Source of the DNA: Bacteroidales bacterium UBA3843
GTDB taxonomy: Bacteria; Bacteroidota; Bacteroidia; Bacteroidales; Paludibacteraceae
Length of the DNA stretch: 36,234 nucleotides
NCBI GenBank assembly: GCA_002392745.1
Contig: DGHR01000019.1
Span: forward strand, 1-36,234
Reading direction: 5' to 3'
In this document: in pieces, positions 1 through 7,003 of the stretch
Layout: each line of letters opens with the position of its first letter
How positions within the stretch are numbered: position 1 is the first letter of the stretch
Position numbers and translations under genes: made by a program
Notes under the pieces: generated by a model
What the model was told of the DNA's origin: nothing
The model's database searches: none
What the model saw: only the letters and a program-made list of their open reading frames with translations

Positions 1-23
1 GTGGCGAAGAAAAGCATCGCACA

Positions 24-60
24 CATGACCCAACGCCAGTTGGTCATGACAGCTTTTTTT
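24..60 (+). terminator. Intrinsic terminator at the left edge
   Basis: CATGACC (24-30) pairs with GGTCATG (42-48), and AAC (32-34) pairs with GTT (39-41) across one bulged C, giving about a 10-bp stem with a GCCA loop. A run of seven T follows at 54-60. This is the layout of a rho-independent terminator for a plus-strand gene ending at or just left of the window. One plus frame stops with TGA at 26-28, which could be that gene's end, but too little is present to identify it. Confidence 0.55.
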
Positions 61-75
61 ACGTCATTCATAGAT

Positions 76-103
76 ATTCATTATTAATTATTCATTATTA
101 ATT
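76..103. repeat. Tandem 14-bp repeat, two copies
   Basis: ATTCATTATTAATT occurs twice in perfect tandem (76-89 and 90-103). The second copy runs into the stop codon of the minus-strand aldolase gene. It is AT-rich spacer DNA with no other recognisable role. Confidence 0.7.
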
Positions 104-770
104 ACTTACGGCACGCCGCGATGATCTCAAAGCACTCTTTGCACTTGGCGGTCACGTAAGCCCAGTCGCCGGCTTTCACTTTGTCGCTCGGGAAGAGCTT
201 GCTGCCCATACCTACGCAGTAAACGCCTGCAGCAAACCATTTCTCCAGGTTCTCTTTCTCCGGAGCCACACCGCCGGTAACCATGATCTTCGACCACGGC
301 ATCGGAGCCATCAGACCCTTCACGAGGTTCGGACCAACAACGTCGCCCGGGAATACTTTTGTGAAGTCGCAGCCTACCTCCTGTGCTGCACCGATCTCGC
401 TCGGTGTGAGGCAGCCAGGACAGTAGGTCACGCAACGGCGGTTGCAGACCACTGCGATGTCTTTGTTAAACAACGGACCAACCACGAAGTTAGCGCCTAA
501 CTGCAGGTACAGCGCAGCCGTCGGAGCGTCAACAACGCTACCGATACCGAGAGCCAGCTCCGGGCACTCTTTAGCCACCCACTTGCTCAACTCGCCGAAC
601 ACCTCATGTGCGAAATCGCCGCGGTTGGTGAACTCGAAAGCGCGTACGCCGCCCTCGTAGCAAGCCTTAATTACGTTCTTACAAACTTCTACGTCCTTGT
701 GATAGAACACAGGAACCATCGGTGCAGCGGCAATCTTCGCCATCACCTGAAACTTATCAAACTTAGCCAT
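102..770 (-). CDS. eda: KDPG aldolase (2-keto-3-deoxy-6-phosphogluconate aldolase)
   Basis: This cytoplasmic class I aldolase cleaves 2-keto-3-deoxy-6-phosphogluconate to pyruvate and glyceraldehyde-3-phosphate, the last step of hexuronate and Entner-Doudoroff catabolism. The 222-residue length fits the family. The catalytic glutamate is visible in FEFTNRG (E46), the Schiff-base lysine in FTKVFPGD (K138), and the family motif YCPGCLTPSE lies around residues 116-125. It follows kdgK on the same strand, so substrate-making and substrate-cleaving enzymes are adjacent. The 150-bp spacer between them contains a long inverted repeat, so co-transcription is likely but not certain. The ATG at 770 gives the usual N-terminus. 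Confidence 0.95.
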   Translation of the reverse strand: MAKFDKFQVMAKIAAAPMVPVFYHKDVEVCKNVIKACYEGGVRAFEFTNRGDFAHEVFGELSKWVAKECPELALGIGSVVDAPTAALYLQLGANFVVGPLFNKDIAVVCNRRCVTYCPGCLTPSEIGAAQEVGCDFTKVFPGDVVGPNLVKGLMAPMPWSKIMVTGGVAPEKENLEKWFAAGVYCVGMGSKLFPSDKVKAGDWAYVTAKCKECFEIIAACRK

Positions 771-786
771 AATTTTATTGGATTAT

Positions 787-903
787 GGACCGCTCGCTCT
801 GCTCGCTAAAGGAGCAAGGAGTAAAGACCAAAATGTATCGCCTATTCGTAGAGTTACGTCCGACCGATGGTGTTTAGTCTTTATTCCTTTAGCGGAGCGG
901 TCC
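787..903. repeat. Long interrupted inverted repeat between eda and kdgK
   Basis: The segment starting GGACCGCTC at 787 and ending GTAAAGAC near 828 is complementary to the segment GTCTTTATTCC to GGAGCGGTCC at 876-903. The left arm has extra bases (a GCTC-rich duplication) relative to the right arm. Matching blocks are GGACCGCTC, CGCTAAAGGA and TAAAGAC. In RNA this would form a large branched hairpin in the kdgK-eda spacer. There is no U-tract, so it is not a standard terminator; it could be an mRNA processing or stability element or a mobile repeat. Confidence 0.65.
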
Positions 904-920
904 TTATTCTTTATTCCTAA

Positions 921-1946
921 TTAGCGTTGAACACGACCATTCGCATTGCCTCCGGCAAGCGAGAGAACTTCGTCTTCGCTGACGAGGTTGTAGTCGCCGT
1001 TGATGGTGTGTTTCAATGCACTTGCAGCTACTGCGAACTCAAGAGCCTGACCTTGGTTGTCCGGATACTTGAGCATACCGTGGATTAGACCGCCGGAGAA
1101 CGAGTCACCACCACCTACGCGGTCGATGATCGGGTTGATCTCGTAACGCTTGCTCTGGTAGAACTCTTTGCCGTTGTAGATCATAGCCTTCCAGCCGTTG
1201 AAGGTAGCACTGTAGCTCTCGCGCAGCGTCGAAACGACATACTTGAAGCCGAACTCTTTCATCATCTGCTCGAAGATGCCTTTGTAGCCCTCAGCGTTGG
1301 TCTCGCCGCCTTCTACATCTGCATCGGGCTTGAAGCCGAGGCACAGCTCTGCGTCTTCCTCGTTGCCGATACATACATCTACGTACTTCATCAACGGACG
1401 CATGATAGAGATAGCTTTCTCGCTGGTCCACAGTTTCTTACGGAAGTTCAGATCCACCGAAACGGTTACGCCGTGACGCTTGGCAGCCTCGCAAGCGAGC
1501 TTGGTGATCTCTGCAGCCTTGTCCGAGATAGCCGGAGTGATGCCGCTCCAGTGGAACCATGTTGCACCCTCCATGATCTTGTCGAAGTCAAAATCTTTCG
1601 GATCAGCCTCAGCGATAGCGCTGTGGGCACGGTCGTAGATAACCTTGGACGGACGCATCGAAGCACCGGTCTCGCAGTAGTACAGACCCACGCGGTCGCC
1701 GCCACGAACGATGTACTCGGTGTTCACGCCATAGCGACGCAGCGAGTTAACGGCAATCTGACCGATCTCGTGCTTCGGCAGTTTGGTAACGAAATAAGCC
1801 TCGTGACCATAGTTAGCGCACGAAATAGCTACGTTAGCCTCACCACCACCGGGGATGATACGGAAATGATCAGACTGAATGAAACGATCTTGTCCCTCCG
1901 GACTCAGGCGAAGCATAATCTCGCCCAACGTAATAATTTTAGCCAT
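921..1946 (-). CDS. kdgK: 2-keto-3-deoxygluconate kinase, PfkB family
   Basis: A PfkB/ribokinase-family sugar kinase of 341 residues. The N-terminal substrate-binding glycine motif (IPGGGEANVA, residues 31-40) and the C-terminal anion-hole and catalytic motif GGGDSFSGG (278-286, base D281) are intact. The placement beside eda, and uxaC further upstream on the same strand, points to 2-keto-3-deoxygluconate as substrate. The product KDPG is then cleaved by Eda. Kinase family and fold are certain; the exact sugar is inferred from context. The spacer upstream of its start contains an octamer repeat array, so its own promoter is hard to place. Confidence 0.9.
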   Translation of the reverse strand: MAKIITLGEIMLRLSPEGQDRFIQSDHFRIIPGGGEANVAISCANYGHEAYFVTKLPKHEIGQIAVNSLRRYGVNTEYIVRGGDRVGLYYCETGASMRPSKVIYDRAHSAIAEADPKDFDFDKIMEGATWFHWSGITPAISDKAAEITKLACEAAKRHGVTVSVDLNFRKKLWTSEKAISIMRPLMKYVDVCIGNEEDAELCLGFKPDADVEGGETNAEGYKGIFEQMMKEFGFKYVVSTLRESYSATFNGWKAMIYNGKEFYQSKRYEINPIIDRVGGGDSFSGGLIHGMLKYPDNQGQALEFAVAASALKHTINGDYNLVSEDEVLSLAGGNANGRVQR

Positions 1947-2011
1947 AGGTTAAATGAATTAAAATTGGTTAATAAATATTGTTAATTATTGTTTTGCTTT
2001 ATTGTTTTCTT

Positions 2012-2117
2012 TCGATATCTCGATATGTCGGATCTCGATATGTCGGTCCTCCTTTCGATATTTCGATATGTCGGTTCCCCTTCGATATCCCGATTTCTCG
2101 ATATGTCGATATCTCGG
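2012..2117. repeat. Degenerate octamer array TCGATATN, array 1
   Basis: Units of the form TCGATATN are stacked head to tail with period 8 in groups of two to four, and most groups end in TCGG. Examples are TCGATATC at 2012, TCGATATG at 2020, and consecutive units at 2098 and 2106. Short pyrimidine-rich spacers separate groups. The array fills the space between the stop of the four-helix-bundle gene and kdgK. It is preceded on the plus strand by a T-rich leader (TTGCTTTATTG) that also precedes array 2. Confidence 0.85.
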
Positions 2118-2119
2118 TT

Positions 2120-2860
2120 TTATATCTTCCTTGTCCCGCGACACTCCGGATAACCGCTGCAACTCCAGAACTCCTTGCCGGAGTTAACACCTTTCTTCGC
2201 GACCCGTTTTATCATCGGCTTGCCGCATTCAGGACATATCGGCGCGTTCTCCTCGGCACTCTTCTCCGCTCTATGTTGTAGTCTCTCTGCCGTCAGCGCC
2301 TCTGTAAAACCTCCTTCTTCCTTAAAATCTCCTAACAGCATCTCTATCTGCTTCTGAATCATCATAATCAGCCTGTTACATAAGATGAGTATGCAATTTG
2401 CCGCCACTACCGAATCCTCCGTCTCTAACCACTCATCGAACTTATGCTTCTGTTTCAATATATGCGCGCTACTCTCGTGCATCACATCATCCGTGTACTC
2501 CGGCGGATCAAACGGAATATTATACACACGTTTGTATGCCTCCGATTTATCCGACCATGGTATCTGCTCTGCTTGCATCAACCAATTGGCATAATCGCTC
2601 ATCAACTCAGCTATGCTGGCGCGCGCCACATCGGTCAACTTCATCTCCGTCTCTTTGGAGGTTGAATGCCGCGAGTTGCCTTCGGCGATATTTGCCACAC
2701 CCGAACGTGCCGCTTGTGTCATCTGGTCGAATTGTCTTCCGCACGGGTCATTCTTCAGGTTCAGATATTTCTTGCAAAACTCCTGTGTCGCCAATTGAAT
2801 AACATTCGCCACCACCCAAGTATTCAACCAGAAATATCCAAATCGCCGTATTTTCAGCAT
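2120..2860 (-). CDS. Four-helix-bundle protein with C-terminal zinc ribbon
   Basis: The first 180 residues resemble the four-helix-bundle proteins related to the 23S rRNA intervening-sequence (S23) family, seen in blocks such as QMTQAARSGVANIAEG and the helix-rich region after it. The C-terminus (about 204-246) is a topoisomerase-I-like zinc ribbon with C209, C212, C234 and C240 and the typical FWSCSGYPECRGT sequence. In Bacteroidetes this combination is annotated as a four helix bundle suffix protein; its function is unknown, though the ribbon suggests nucleic-acid binding. It lies in a variable stretch interrupting the uronate genes, with octamer arrays on both sides. ATG at 2860 is the only start that keeps the whole N-terminal helix. 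Confidence 0.8.
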   Translation of the reverse strand: MLKIRRFGYFWLNTWVVANVIQLATQEFCKKYLNLKNDPCGRQFDQMTQAARSGVANIAEGNSRHSTSKETEMKLTDVARASIAELMSDYANWLMQAEQIPWSDKSEAYKRVYNIPFDPPEYTDDVMHESSAHILKQKHKFDEWLETEDSVVAANCILILCNRLIMMIQKQIEMLLGDFKEEGGFTEALTAERLQHRAEKSAEENAPICPECGKPMIKRVAKKGVNSGKEFWSCSGYPECRGTRKI

Positions 2861-2922
2861 AGTATTTTATTGTGTTAAATATTGTTTATTATTTATTGTT
2901 TGCTTTATTCTCTTTATTTCTT

Positions 2923-3051
2923 TCGATATGTCGATTTCTCGATATTTCGATATATCGGTTTCCTCTCATCCCTCCTATTTCCCTTTTGCATTCCCGCTTC
3001 CTCTATCGAATCCTTTCGATATCCCGACATCTCGATCTGTCGATATATCGG
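2923..3051. repeat. Degenerate octamer array TCGATATN, array 2
   Basis: There are two groups of four contiguous octamers, each closed by TCGG: 2923-2958 and 3016-3051. Units include TCGATATG, TCGATTTC, TCGATATT, TCGATATA in the first group, and TCGATATC, CCGACATC, TCGATCTG, TCGATATA in the second. A pyrimidine-rich 57-bp spacer separates them. The array sits 5' of the four-helix-bundle gene on its coding strand, just as array 1 sits 5' of kdgK. Confidence 0.85.
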
Positions 3052-3414
3052 TCTCTCTCCCTTCCGTCCTAGCTCCATCCACCTGTCTTCCATTAGTCTC
3101 CATCGGATGCTCATCGGGTGCTCACTATGACGTCGCCTTGACATCTACGAGAGAATACCCTGCTTTCTCTTCTTACTCAACTCCGGCTTCGCGCACACAG
3201 CAGCCCATTCCCCATTTCCCAGAATCCGCCGTGCATAGTGCCTCTAATCCACATTCCCCTGCAACCGGTCCACTATATTCACCCACTTCGCTTTCATTAT
3301 TTATCTCTTTTCTTTATGCAACTTTTTTGAGAGTTTGTCTCCTTCGTCCATTAGCCCCGAATTTAATTCGGGTACGCCACACTTCGCTTTCATTATTTTT
3401 TATTGAAAGAAAAA
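3052..3414. other. Gene-free pyrimidine-rich spacer with short repeats
   Basis: I see no supportable gene here. The plus strand is rich in C and T. A 19-bp direct repeat, CACTTCGCTTTCATTATTT, occurs at 3284-3302 and 3380-3398. A perfect 7-bp inverted repeat with a 3-nt loop, CCCGAAT-TTA-ATTCGGG, lies at 3356-3372 between the two copies. The stretch could be the remains of a deleted gene or an insertion scar. Confidence 0.6.
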
Positions 3415-3816
3415 TCAACAATCGTGTTCCTTTCGTTCTTTTATATTGCCATATTCTGGAGGTAAAAGTCCGGAATATAAAAGTTCATATGCTTTTATCA
3501 AACATCCAGATTCAGACTTTACAATATCCAATAATTCACTTCTCTCCCAACGACATTCTTCTTCAATAATTAAGTTTCTCCCATCTTCGTCAAAACGAGC
3601 ATCATACCAAAAGGTCTGAGGACCATATTTTATTAACTTCTCTATCTTTTTTGTATTGATATGCATGTAATTCATCACATTAGGAGCCCATGCATACTCA
3701 TCAAAATCAACAAAATTAGCATGGCATTCCGTACACGCATCTATGGCTTGCCTAAATCTATCAAGATAATCTTTATCTCCTACTATCCTTATGGTTGAAT
3801 ATATATAATTGGCCAT
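3415..3816 (-). CDS. Small hypothetical protein, possibly YubB/DUF1281-like
   Basis: A 133-residue soluble protein without signal peptide or membrane segment. The opening MANYIYSTIRIVGD and the later WYDARFDEDG region resemble the ferredoxin-like YubB/DUF1281 (Api92-like) proteins found on plasmids and phages, but I only recognise the general pattern. The C-terminus is charged (ERKEHDC). Base composition is more AT-rich than in the flanking metabolic genes, which fits acquired DNA. The promoter is not evident. Function unknown. Confidence 0.6.
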   Translation of the reverse strand: MANYIYSTIRIVGDKDYLDRFRQAIDACTECHANFVDFDEYAWAPNVMNYMHINTKKIEKLIKYGPQTFWYDARFDEDGRNLIIEEECRWERSELLDIVKSESGCLIKAYELLYSGLLPPEYGNIKERKEHDC

Positions 3817-3823
3817 TTACTAA

Positions 3824-3940
3824 CTACTTAAACATGAGATAATTGTTGAAATCATAATGTTCTAACTCGATGGGCGCTAATTTGTACACCTTCTTTTTCT
3901 TCGAGAAGTATTCAATATGTGACCAAATGTCCGTTGTCAT
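3824..3940 (-). pseudogene. 38-codon ORF, likely C-terminal remnant of a lost gene
   Basis: An ATG at 3940 opens 38 codons ending at TAG 3824-3826. The product begins MTTDIWSHIEYF and ends YDFNNYLMFK and has good protein-like composition. The same frame stays readable for nine codons upstream of that ATG (FQKDYNYS before M) until a TAG, which suggests the surviving 3' end of a longer gene rather than a complete one. It stops 7 bases before the start of the 133-residue gene. Bases 3941-4021 hold nothing else recognisable. Confidence 0.4.
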
Positions 3941-4021
3941 GCTATAGTTATAATCCTTCTGGAACTAGTCCGAGGCTGCTTATGAATTCAAAAGCACTTG
4001 CCAAACTATTGCGGAGCAATT

Positions 4022-4678
4022 TTATTCTGATTCTTTTATTTTTTCGTTTTCTTTTCTAATATCATCCAGTACTTTCCCGTTATAGGAGAAGTATTTGGAA
4101 CCTTGGTATGCGCCGGAAGCGTTGCGGTGGTCTTCGGGCATGAATGTTCCCACAAATGGAGAGAGTTTATATATGCGTCCTTCGTACTCAACAGAATCAT
4201 CAGATGCGACTTTCACTGTGATGCCTGTAGGAATAAAAGTGACTTGTTCGCCAATCTTAATTCCGCACATGGAGAACTTGAAACGTGCACGTTTGACTTC
4301 CCGTTTCGATTGAGGTTCCGGTTGCTTCTCCACTACCGGTTTGTTGTCTTCATAGAGCATAACCTCTGCATCGTCTATGGTCGTAGCTATGTCACGGAAA
4401 ATATCCAATGCCATTTGTGGCGGTACGTTAAAGAACTCACGGTTTTGGCGGATACGCAAATCCGTCAGTCGGTCTATGGTTTTATGCACTAACTTCTCTA
4501 CCTCATTGTATTTAGAGGTCTTCATTGTGGCAAAAATCTCGAACGGAAGAGGCACAGCAGTATTATCCAGTTCTTTGCTCCGTATATCGACAGGGCGGCT
4601 GCTTTTACCTATCTTCACCCAATCTTCGCGAAAACTGGGATTGGTGAGAATATACACATATCCGGGTTCTTTATTCAT
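4022..4678 (-). CDS. GIY-YIG nuclease family protein (T5orf172-type)
   Basis: A 218-residue protein whose N-terminal half carries the GIY-YIG fold in the T5orf172/MUG113 variant: GYVYILTNP (residues 6-14), VKIGKSSRP, and NREFFNV near residue 80. Such domains occur in phage, plasmid and defence-linked proteins and may be nucleases or DNA binders. The C-terminal region has a small beta-rich domain ending ASGAYQGSKYFSYNGK, similar in pattern to DUF4357/RAMA-type domains attached to modification enzymes; that part is my inference. No partner methylase or restriction gene lies nearby. It belongs to the variable block between uxaC and kdgK. Confidence 0.75.
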   Translation of the reverse strand: MNKEPGYVYILTNPSFREDWVKIGKSSRPVDIRSKELDNTAVPLPFEIFATMKTSKYNEVEKLVHKTIDRLTDLRIRQNREFFNVPPQMALDIFRDIATTIDDAEVMLYEDNKPVVEKQPEPQSKREVKRARFKFSMCGIKIGEQVTFIPTGITVKVASDDSVEYEGRIYKLSPFVGTFMPEDHRNASGAYQGSKYFSYNGKVLDDIRKENEKIKESE

Positions 4679-5016
4679 TATTATATAGTTTTATTGTTGT
4701 TTACTCAGTTGTGCTATGACGAAGCCACGGAGAGATTATTTGGGGTTTTCTTTTCCCGCTCATGTCTCGCTCATCTCTCGCTCATCTCTCGGTCTTCGGT
4801 CGGTGGGATTAGTTCTTCTGATTAATCAAATTCACTACCACTTTGACCATTGTGTCTTTTTCCTTAAAAACAGTTGTCCGGAAAAACCAAATAATTCAAT
4901 CTTTTTTGAACTGTTTCCATTTTGGAAACTATCAAGTATTCCTTGACGGTTGTATTTTGGGTAACAACCACCCGCCCGCCTCTCGGGATTGAGAGGCAGG
5001 GGTGGGTGAGGAAGAA
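4679..5016. other. Gene-free spacer between lipoprotein and GIY-YIG gene
   Basis: No gene of convincing length is present on either strand. Around 4757-4797 the plus strand contains a short tandem (CTCGCTCATCT, imperfect). A minus-strand frame near 4800-4880 ends MVKVVVNLINQKN and could be the tail of a decayed gene, but it is too short to call. The strong GC-rich hairpin at its right end is listed separately. Confidence 0.5.
4969..5008. repeat. GC-rich hairpin downstream of the lipoprotein gene
   Basis: CACCC (4969-4973) pairs with GGGTG (5004-5008) and GCCTCTC (4978-4984) pairs perfectly with GAGAGGC (4991-4997), with a small internal loop between the two stems. It begins 8 bases after the stop of the minus-strand lipoprotein gene and so ends that transcript region. 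There is no U-tract on the minus strand, so it may protect an mRNA 3' end rather than terminate by itself. Confidence 0.6.
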
Positions 5017-5415
5017 TTACTCGATTTTCTTTAATGTCTCATGTGCATTGATTGGTTCCGGATACACGCCAACATAATACTCCCATTCCATCTCAGTGGA
5101 AGTGAGTTTCAGTATGGTAATAGGCACTCTGTCAATCTCTTCAATAGTGCCAGACTCTGTTAATCGTCCTTGGAAAGACAACACCGGATTACCATTCTGG
5201 CTTTCGAGCGAATACAACCAAGTCTCTTTGCCTTGATAGGTTGTTTCTATCATATAGCGTTCGTCAAAGAGATAAGTGGTGACTTCGGGAATATCCGATA
5301 CTAACTCCCATTTCCCGATAAGCATTTTCTTTTTGTCAACATCCGGGCTATTGGAATTACAAGCCGTAAGACCAACCATGGTTACCAGAGCCATTAACAA
5401 TCCTAACTTTTTCAT
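5017..5415 (-). CDS. Small lipoprotein, lipocalin-like hypothetical
   Basis: A 132-residue protein with a lipoprotein signal peptide: positively charged MKK, a hydrophobic core, and lipobox LTAC with Cys19 as the lipidated residue. The frame is open further upstream to 5466, but that would place extra residues before the signal peptide and overlap uxaC, so ATG at 5415 is chosen. The mature part contains IGKWELVSDIP and several strand-like segments, as in small lipocalin-like or META-like proteins of Bacteroidales; the function is unknown. It starts 4 bases after the uxaC stop, so it is probably co-transcribed with uxaC, although no role in uronate use is known. Confidence 0.75.
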   Translation of the reverse strand: MKKLGLLMALVTMVGLTACNSNSPDVDKKKMLIGKWELVSDIPEVTTYLFDERYMIETTYQGKETWLYSLESQNGNPVLSFQGRLTESGTIEEIDRVPITILKLTSTEMEWEYYVGVYPEPINAHETLKKIE

Positions 5416-5419
5416 AATA

Positions 5420-6835
5420 TCAGAACTTGAAGTAGTTCTTCGCGTTGTTGTAGCAGATGTCTTCAACCATCTGTTGAACGCGGGCTTTCTCGTAGCCGGT
5501 GTACGGGATCATGCCGTTCTCGATATCATTGCCGAGGACGTTGCAGAGCGTGCGGCGGAAATACTCGTGACGCGGATAGCTCAGGAACGAACGGCTGTCA
5601 GTCAGCATACCTACCATGCGGCTCAAGAGACCGAGGTTACTCAAAGCCATCATCTGCTTCTCCATACCGTCCTTCTGATCGAGGAACCACCAGCCCGAAC
5701 CGAACTGAATCTTGCCCGGAACCGAACCATCCTGGAAGTTACCCAGCATCGTGGCAATCACTTCGTTAGCGCACGGGTTGAGGTTATAGAGAATGGTCTT
5801 GGCGAGGTGTCCTTCGCTGTTCATCTCGTCCAAGAAATGACTCATCGCTTTCGCGGTCGTGAACTCGCCGATGGAGTCAAAACCGGTGTCTGCGCCGAGT
5901 TGAGCAAACATCTTCGAGTTGTTGTTACGGATAGCGCCATAGTGGTACTGCTGGGTCCAACCCGAAGCATAGTCCATCTCAGCCTGCGCGTGCAGGTAAG
6001 CGTGCTTGTACTGACGAATCTCATAGACGGAGAGTTCCTTGCCTGCAAGGGCTTTCTGGAAGATAGCATTAACCTCTGCGTCGGTGTACGGCTCGTCGTA
6101 GAACTCCTCGATACCGTGGTCGGAGAGACGGCAGCCCATCGACTCGAAGAAGTCATGGCGTTTCTGGAGAGCGTCCACCATATCTGCGAAGTTGCGGATC
6201 TCTACACCGGCTACCTTAGCCAGTTTCTCGATGTATGCTTTCCAAGTGGCGGCTTCGATGTTCATACCTGCGTCCGGACGCCAAGTAGGCAGCATGCGAA
6301 CCTCTGCAGTCGGGTCTTCCTTGACCATCTTGTGCCACTCCAGACTGTCAGCCGGGTCGTCGGTCGTACAAACGAGCTCTACGTGGTAGTGCTTCATCAG
6401 TCCGCGCGGACAGAACTTCGGATCGTTGGCGATGAGGTCGTTGCACTTGTCATAGATAGCGCGTGCGGTCTCGGGGTTCAGACGCTCCTCAATACCGAAA
6501 GCGGTCTTGAGCTCCAGATGAGTCCAGTGGTAAAGCGGGTTGCGGAAGGTGTACGGAACGGTCTCCGCCCATTTCTCGAACTTCTCCCAGTCGGTAGTGT
6601 CCTTGCCGGTGCAGAAACGCTCGTCCACTCCGTTGGAACGCATAGCGCGCCATTTGTAGTGGTCGCCCATGAGCCAGATCTGTGCGATGGATTCGAAGCG
6701 TTTGTTCTCGGCAACCATCTGGGGGATGAGGTGGCAGTGATAATCGATAATCGGCATCTTAGCCGCATGATTGTGATACAGCTCCTGTGCGGTCTCTGTC
6801 TGCAGCAGGAAGTCTTTGTCCATGAAAGCTTTCAT
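5420..6835 (-). CDS. uxaC: Uronate isomerase (glucuronate isomerase)
   Basis: This enzyme of the amidohydrolase superfamily isomerises D-glucuronate to D-fructuronate and D-galacturonate to D-tagaturonate, the entry step of hexuronate breakdown. The length of 471 residues is normal. The metal-binding motif DYHCHL is at 31-36 (H33, H35), and conserved family blocks such as TDDPADSLEWH and GMLTDSRSFLSYPRHEYFRR are present. The gene has its own promoter at 6916-6947 and heads the uronate region that ends with kdgK and eda. The downstream lipoprotein starts 4 bases after it. No frameshift or missing motif is seen. Confidence 0.97.
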   Translation of the reverse strand: MKAFMDKDFLLQTETAQELYHNHAAKMPIIDYHCHLIPQMVAENKRFESIAQIWLMGDHYKWRAMRSNGVDERFCTGKDTTDWEKFEKWAETVPYTFRNPLYHWTHLELKTAFGIEERLNPETARAIYDKCNDLIANDPKFCPRGLMKHYHVELVCTTDDPADSLEWHKMVKEDPTAEVRMLPTWRPDAGMNIEAATWKAYIEKLAKVAGVEIRNFADMVDALQKRHDFFESMGCRLSDHGIEEFYDEPYTDAEVNAIFQKALAGKELSVYEIRQYKHAYLHAQAEMDYASGWTQQYHYGAIRNNNSKMFAQLGADTGFDSIGEFTTAKAMSHFLDEMNSEGHLAKTILYNLNPCANEVIATMLGNFQDGSVPGKIQFGSGWWFLDQKDGMEKQMMALSNLGLLSRMVGMLTDSRSFLSYPRHEYFRRTLCNVLGNDIENGMIPYTGYEKARVQQMVEDICYNNAKNYFKF

Positions 6836-6915
6836 AATTTAATGCGATTTATTGTGTTAAATGAACCATTGTGCGTAGTATGTGCAGTGCGCGTACGCGC
6901 ACACCATATCGGCTG

Positions 6916-6947
6916 CAAAGGTAACAAAAAAAAATGACATATGCAAG
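6916..6947 (-). promoter_or_regulatory. Bacteroidetes-type promoter of uxaC
   Basis: On the minus strand, TACCTTTG (6923-6916) is the -7 box and CTTG (6947-6944), one base off TTTG, is the -33 box, with exactly 20 nt between them. The upstream element reads CTTGCATATGTCA followed by a T-run, matching the extended motif seen at other promoters in the window. The -33 box sits at the centre of a terminator-like hairpin. Confidence 0.75.
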
Positions 6948-6958
6948 CATATGCCATT
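6925..6958 (-). terminator. Terminator of the repeat-protein gene, merged with the uxaC promoter
   Basis: AATGGCATATGC and GCATATGTCATT form a 12-bp stem with a 2-nt loop on the minus strand (one G-U pair), followed by about nine U. It lies 45 bases after the stop of the secreted repeat protein, so it terminates that transcript. Its 3' arm and T-run also supply the -33 box and spacer of the uxaC promoter. Confidence 0.7.
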
Positions 6959-7003
6959 CTTTTGCCGTTTTTTCTCTCTTTGTGTCAATTTTTCCACATT
7001 CTT

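Noticed and set aside
1..87. Possible short membrane-protein frame starting GTG at 1 (MTQRQLVMTAFF)
   Set aside because: The frame overlaps the terminator hairpin and T-run, ends after 28 codons, and is cut by the window edge; the terminator reading explains the bases better.
2012..3051. CRISPR array
   Set aside because: The 8-bp units have no spacers of regular length, no 25-40 bp repeats and no cas genes nearby.
2872..3569. Several plus-strand frames through the octamer arrays and the pyrimidine-rich spacer
   Set aside because: Their products are serine/isoleucine-rich translations of low-complexity repeats without any protein-like pattern.
5276..6937. Plus-strand open frame of 553 codons opposite uxaC
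   Set aside because: uxaC on the minus strand is certain with all family motifs; the opposite frame has no recognisable domain and is a by-product of codon bias.
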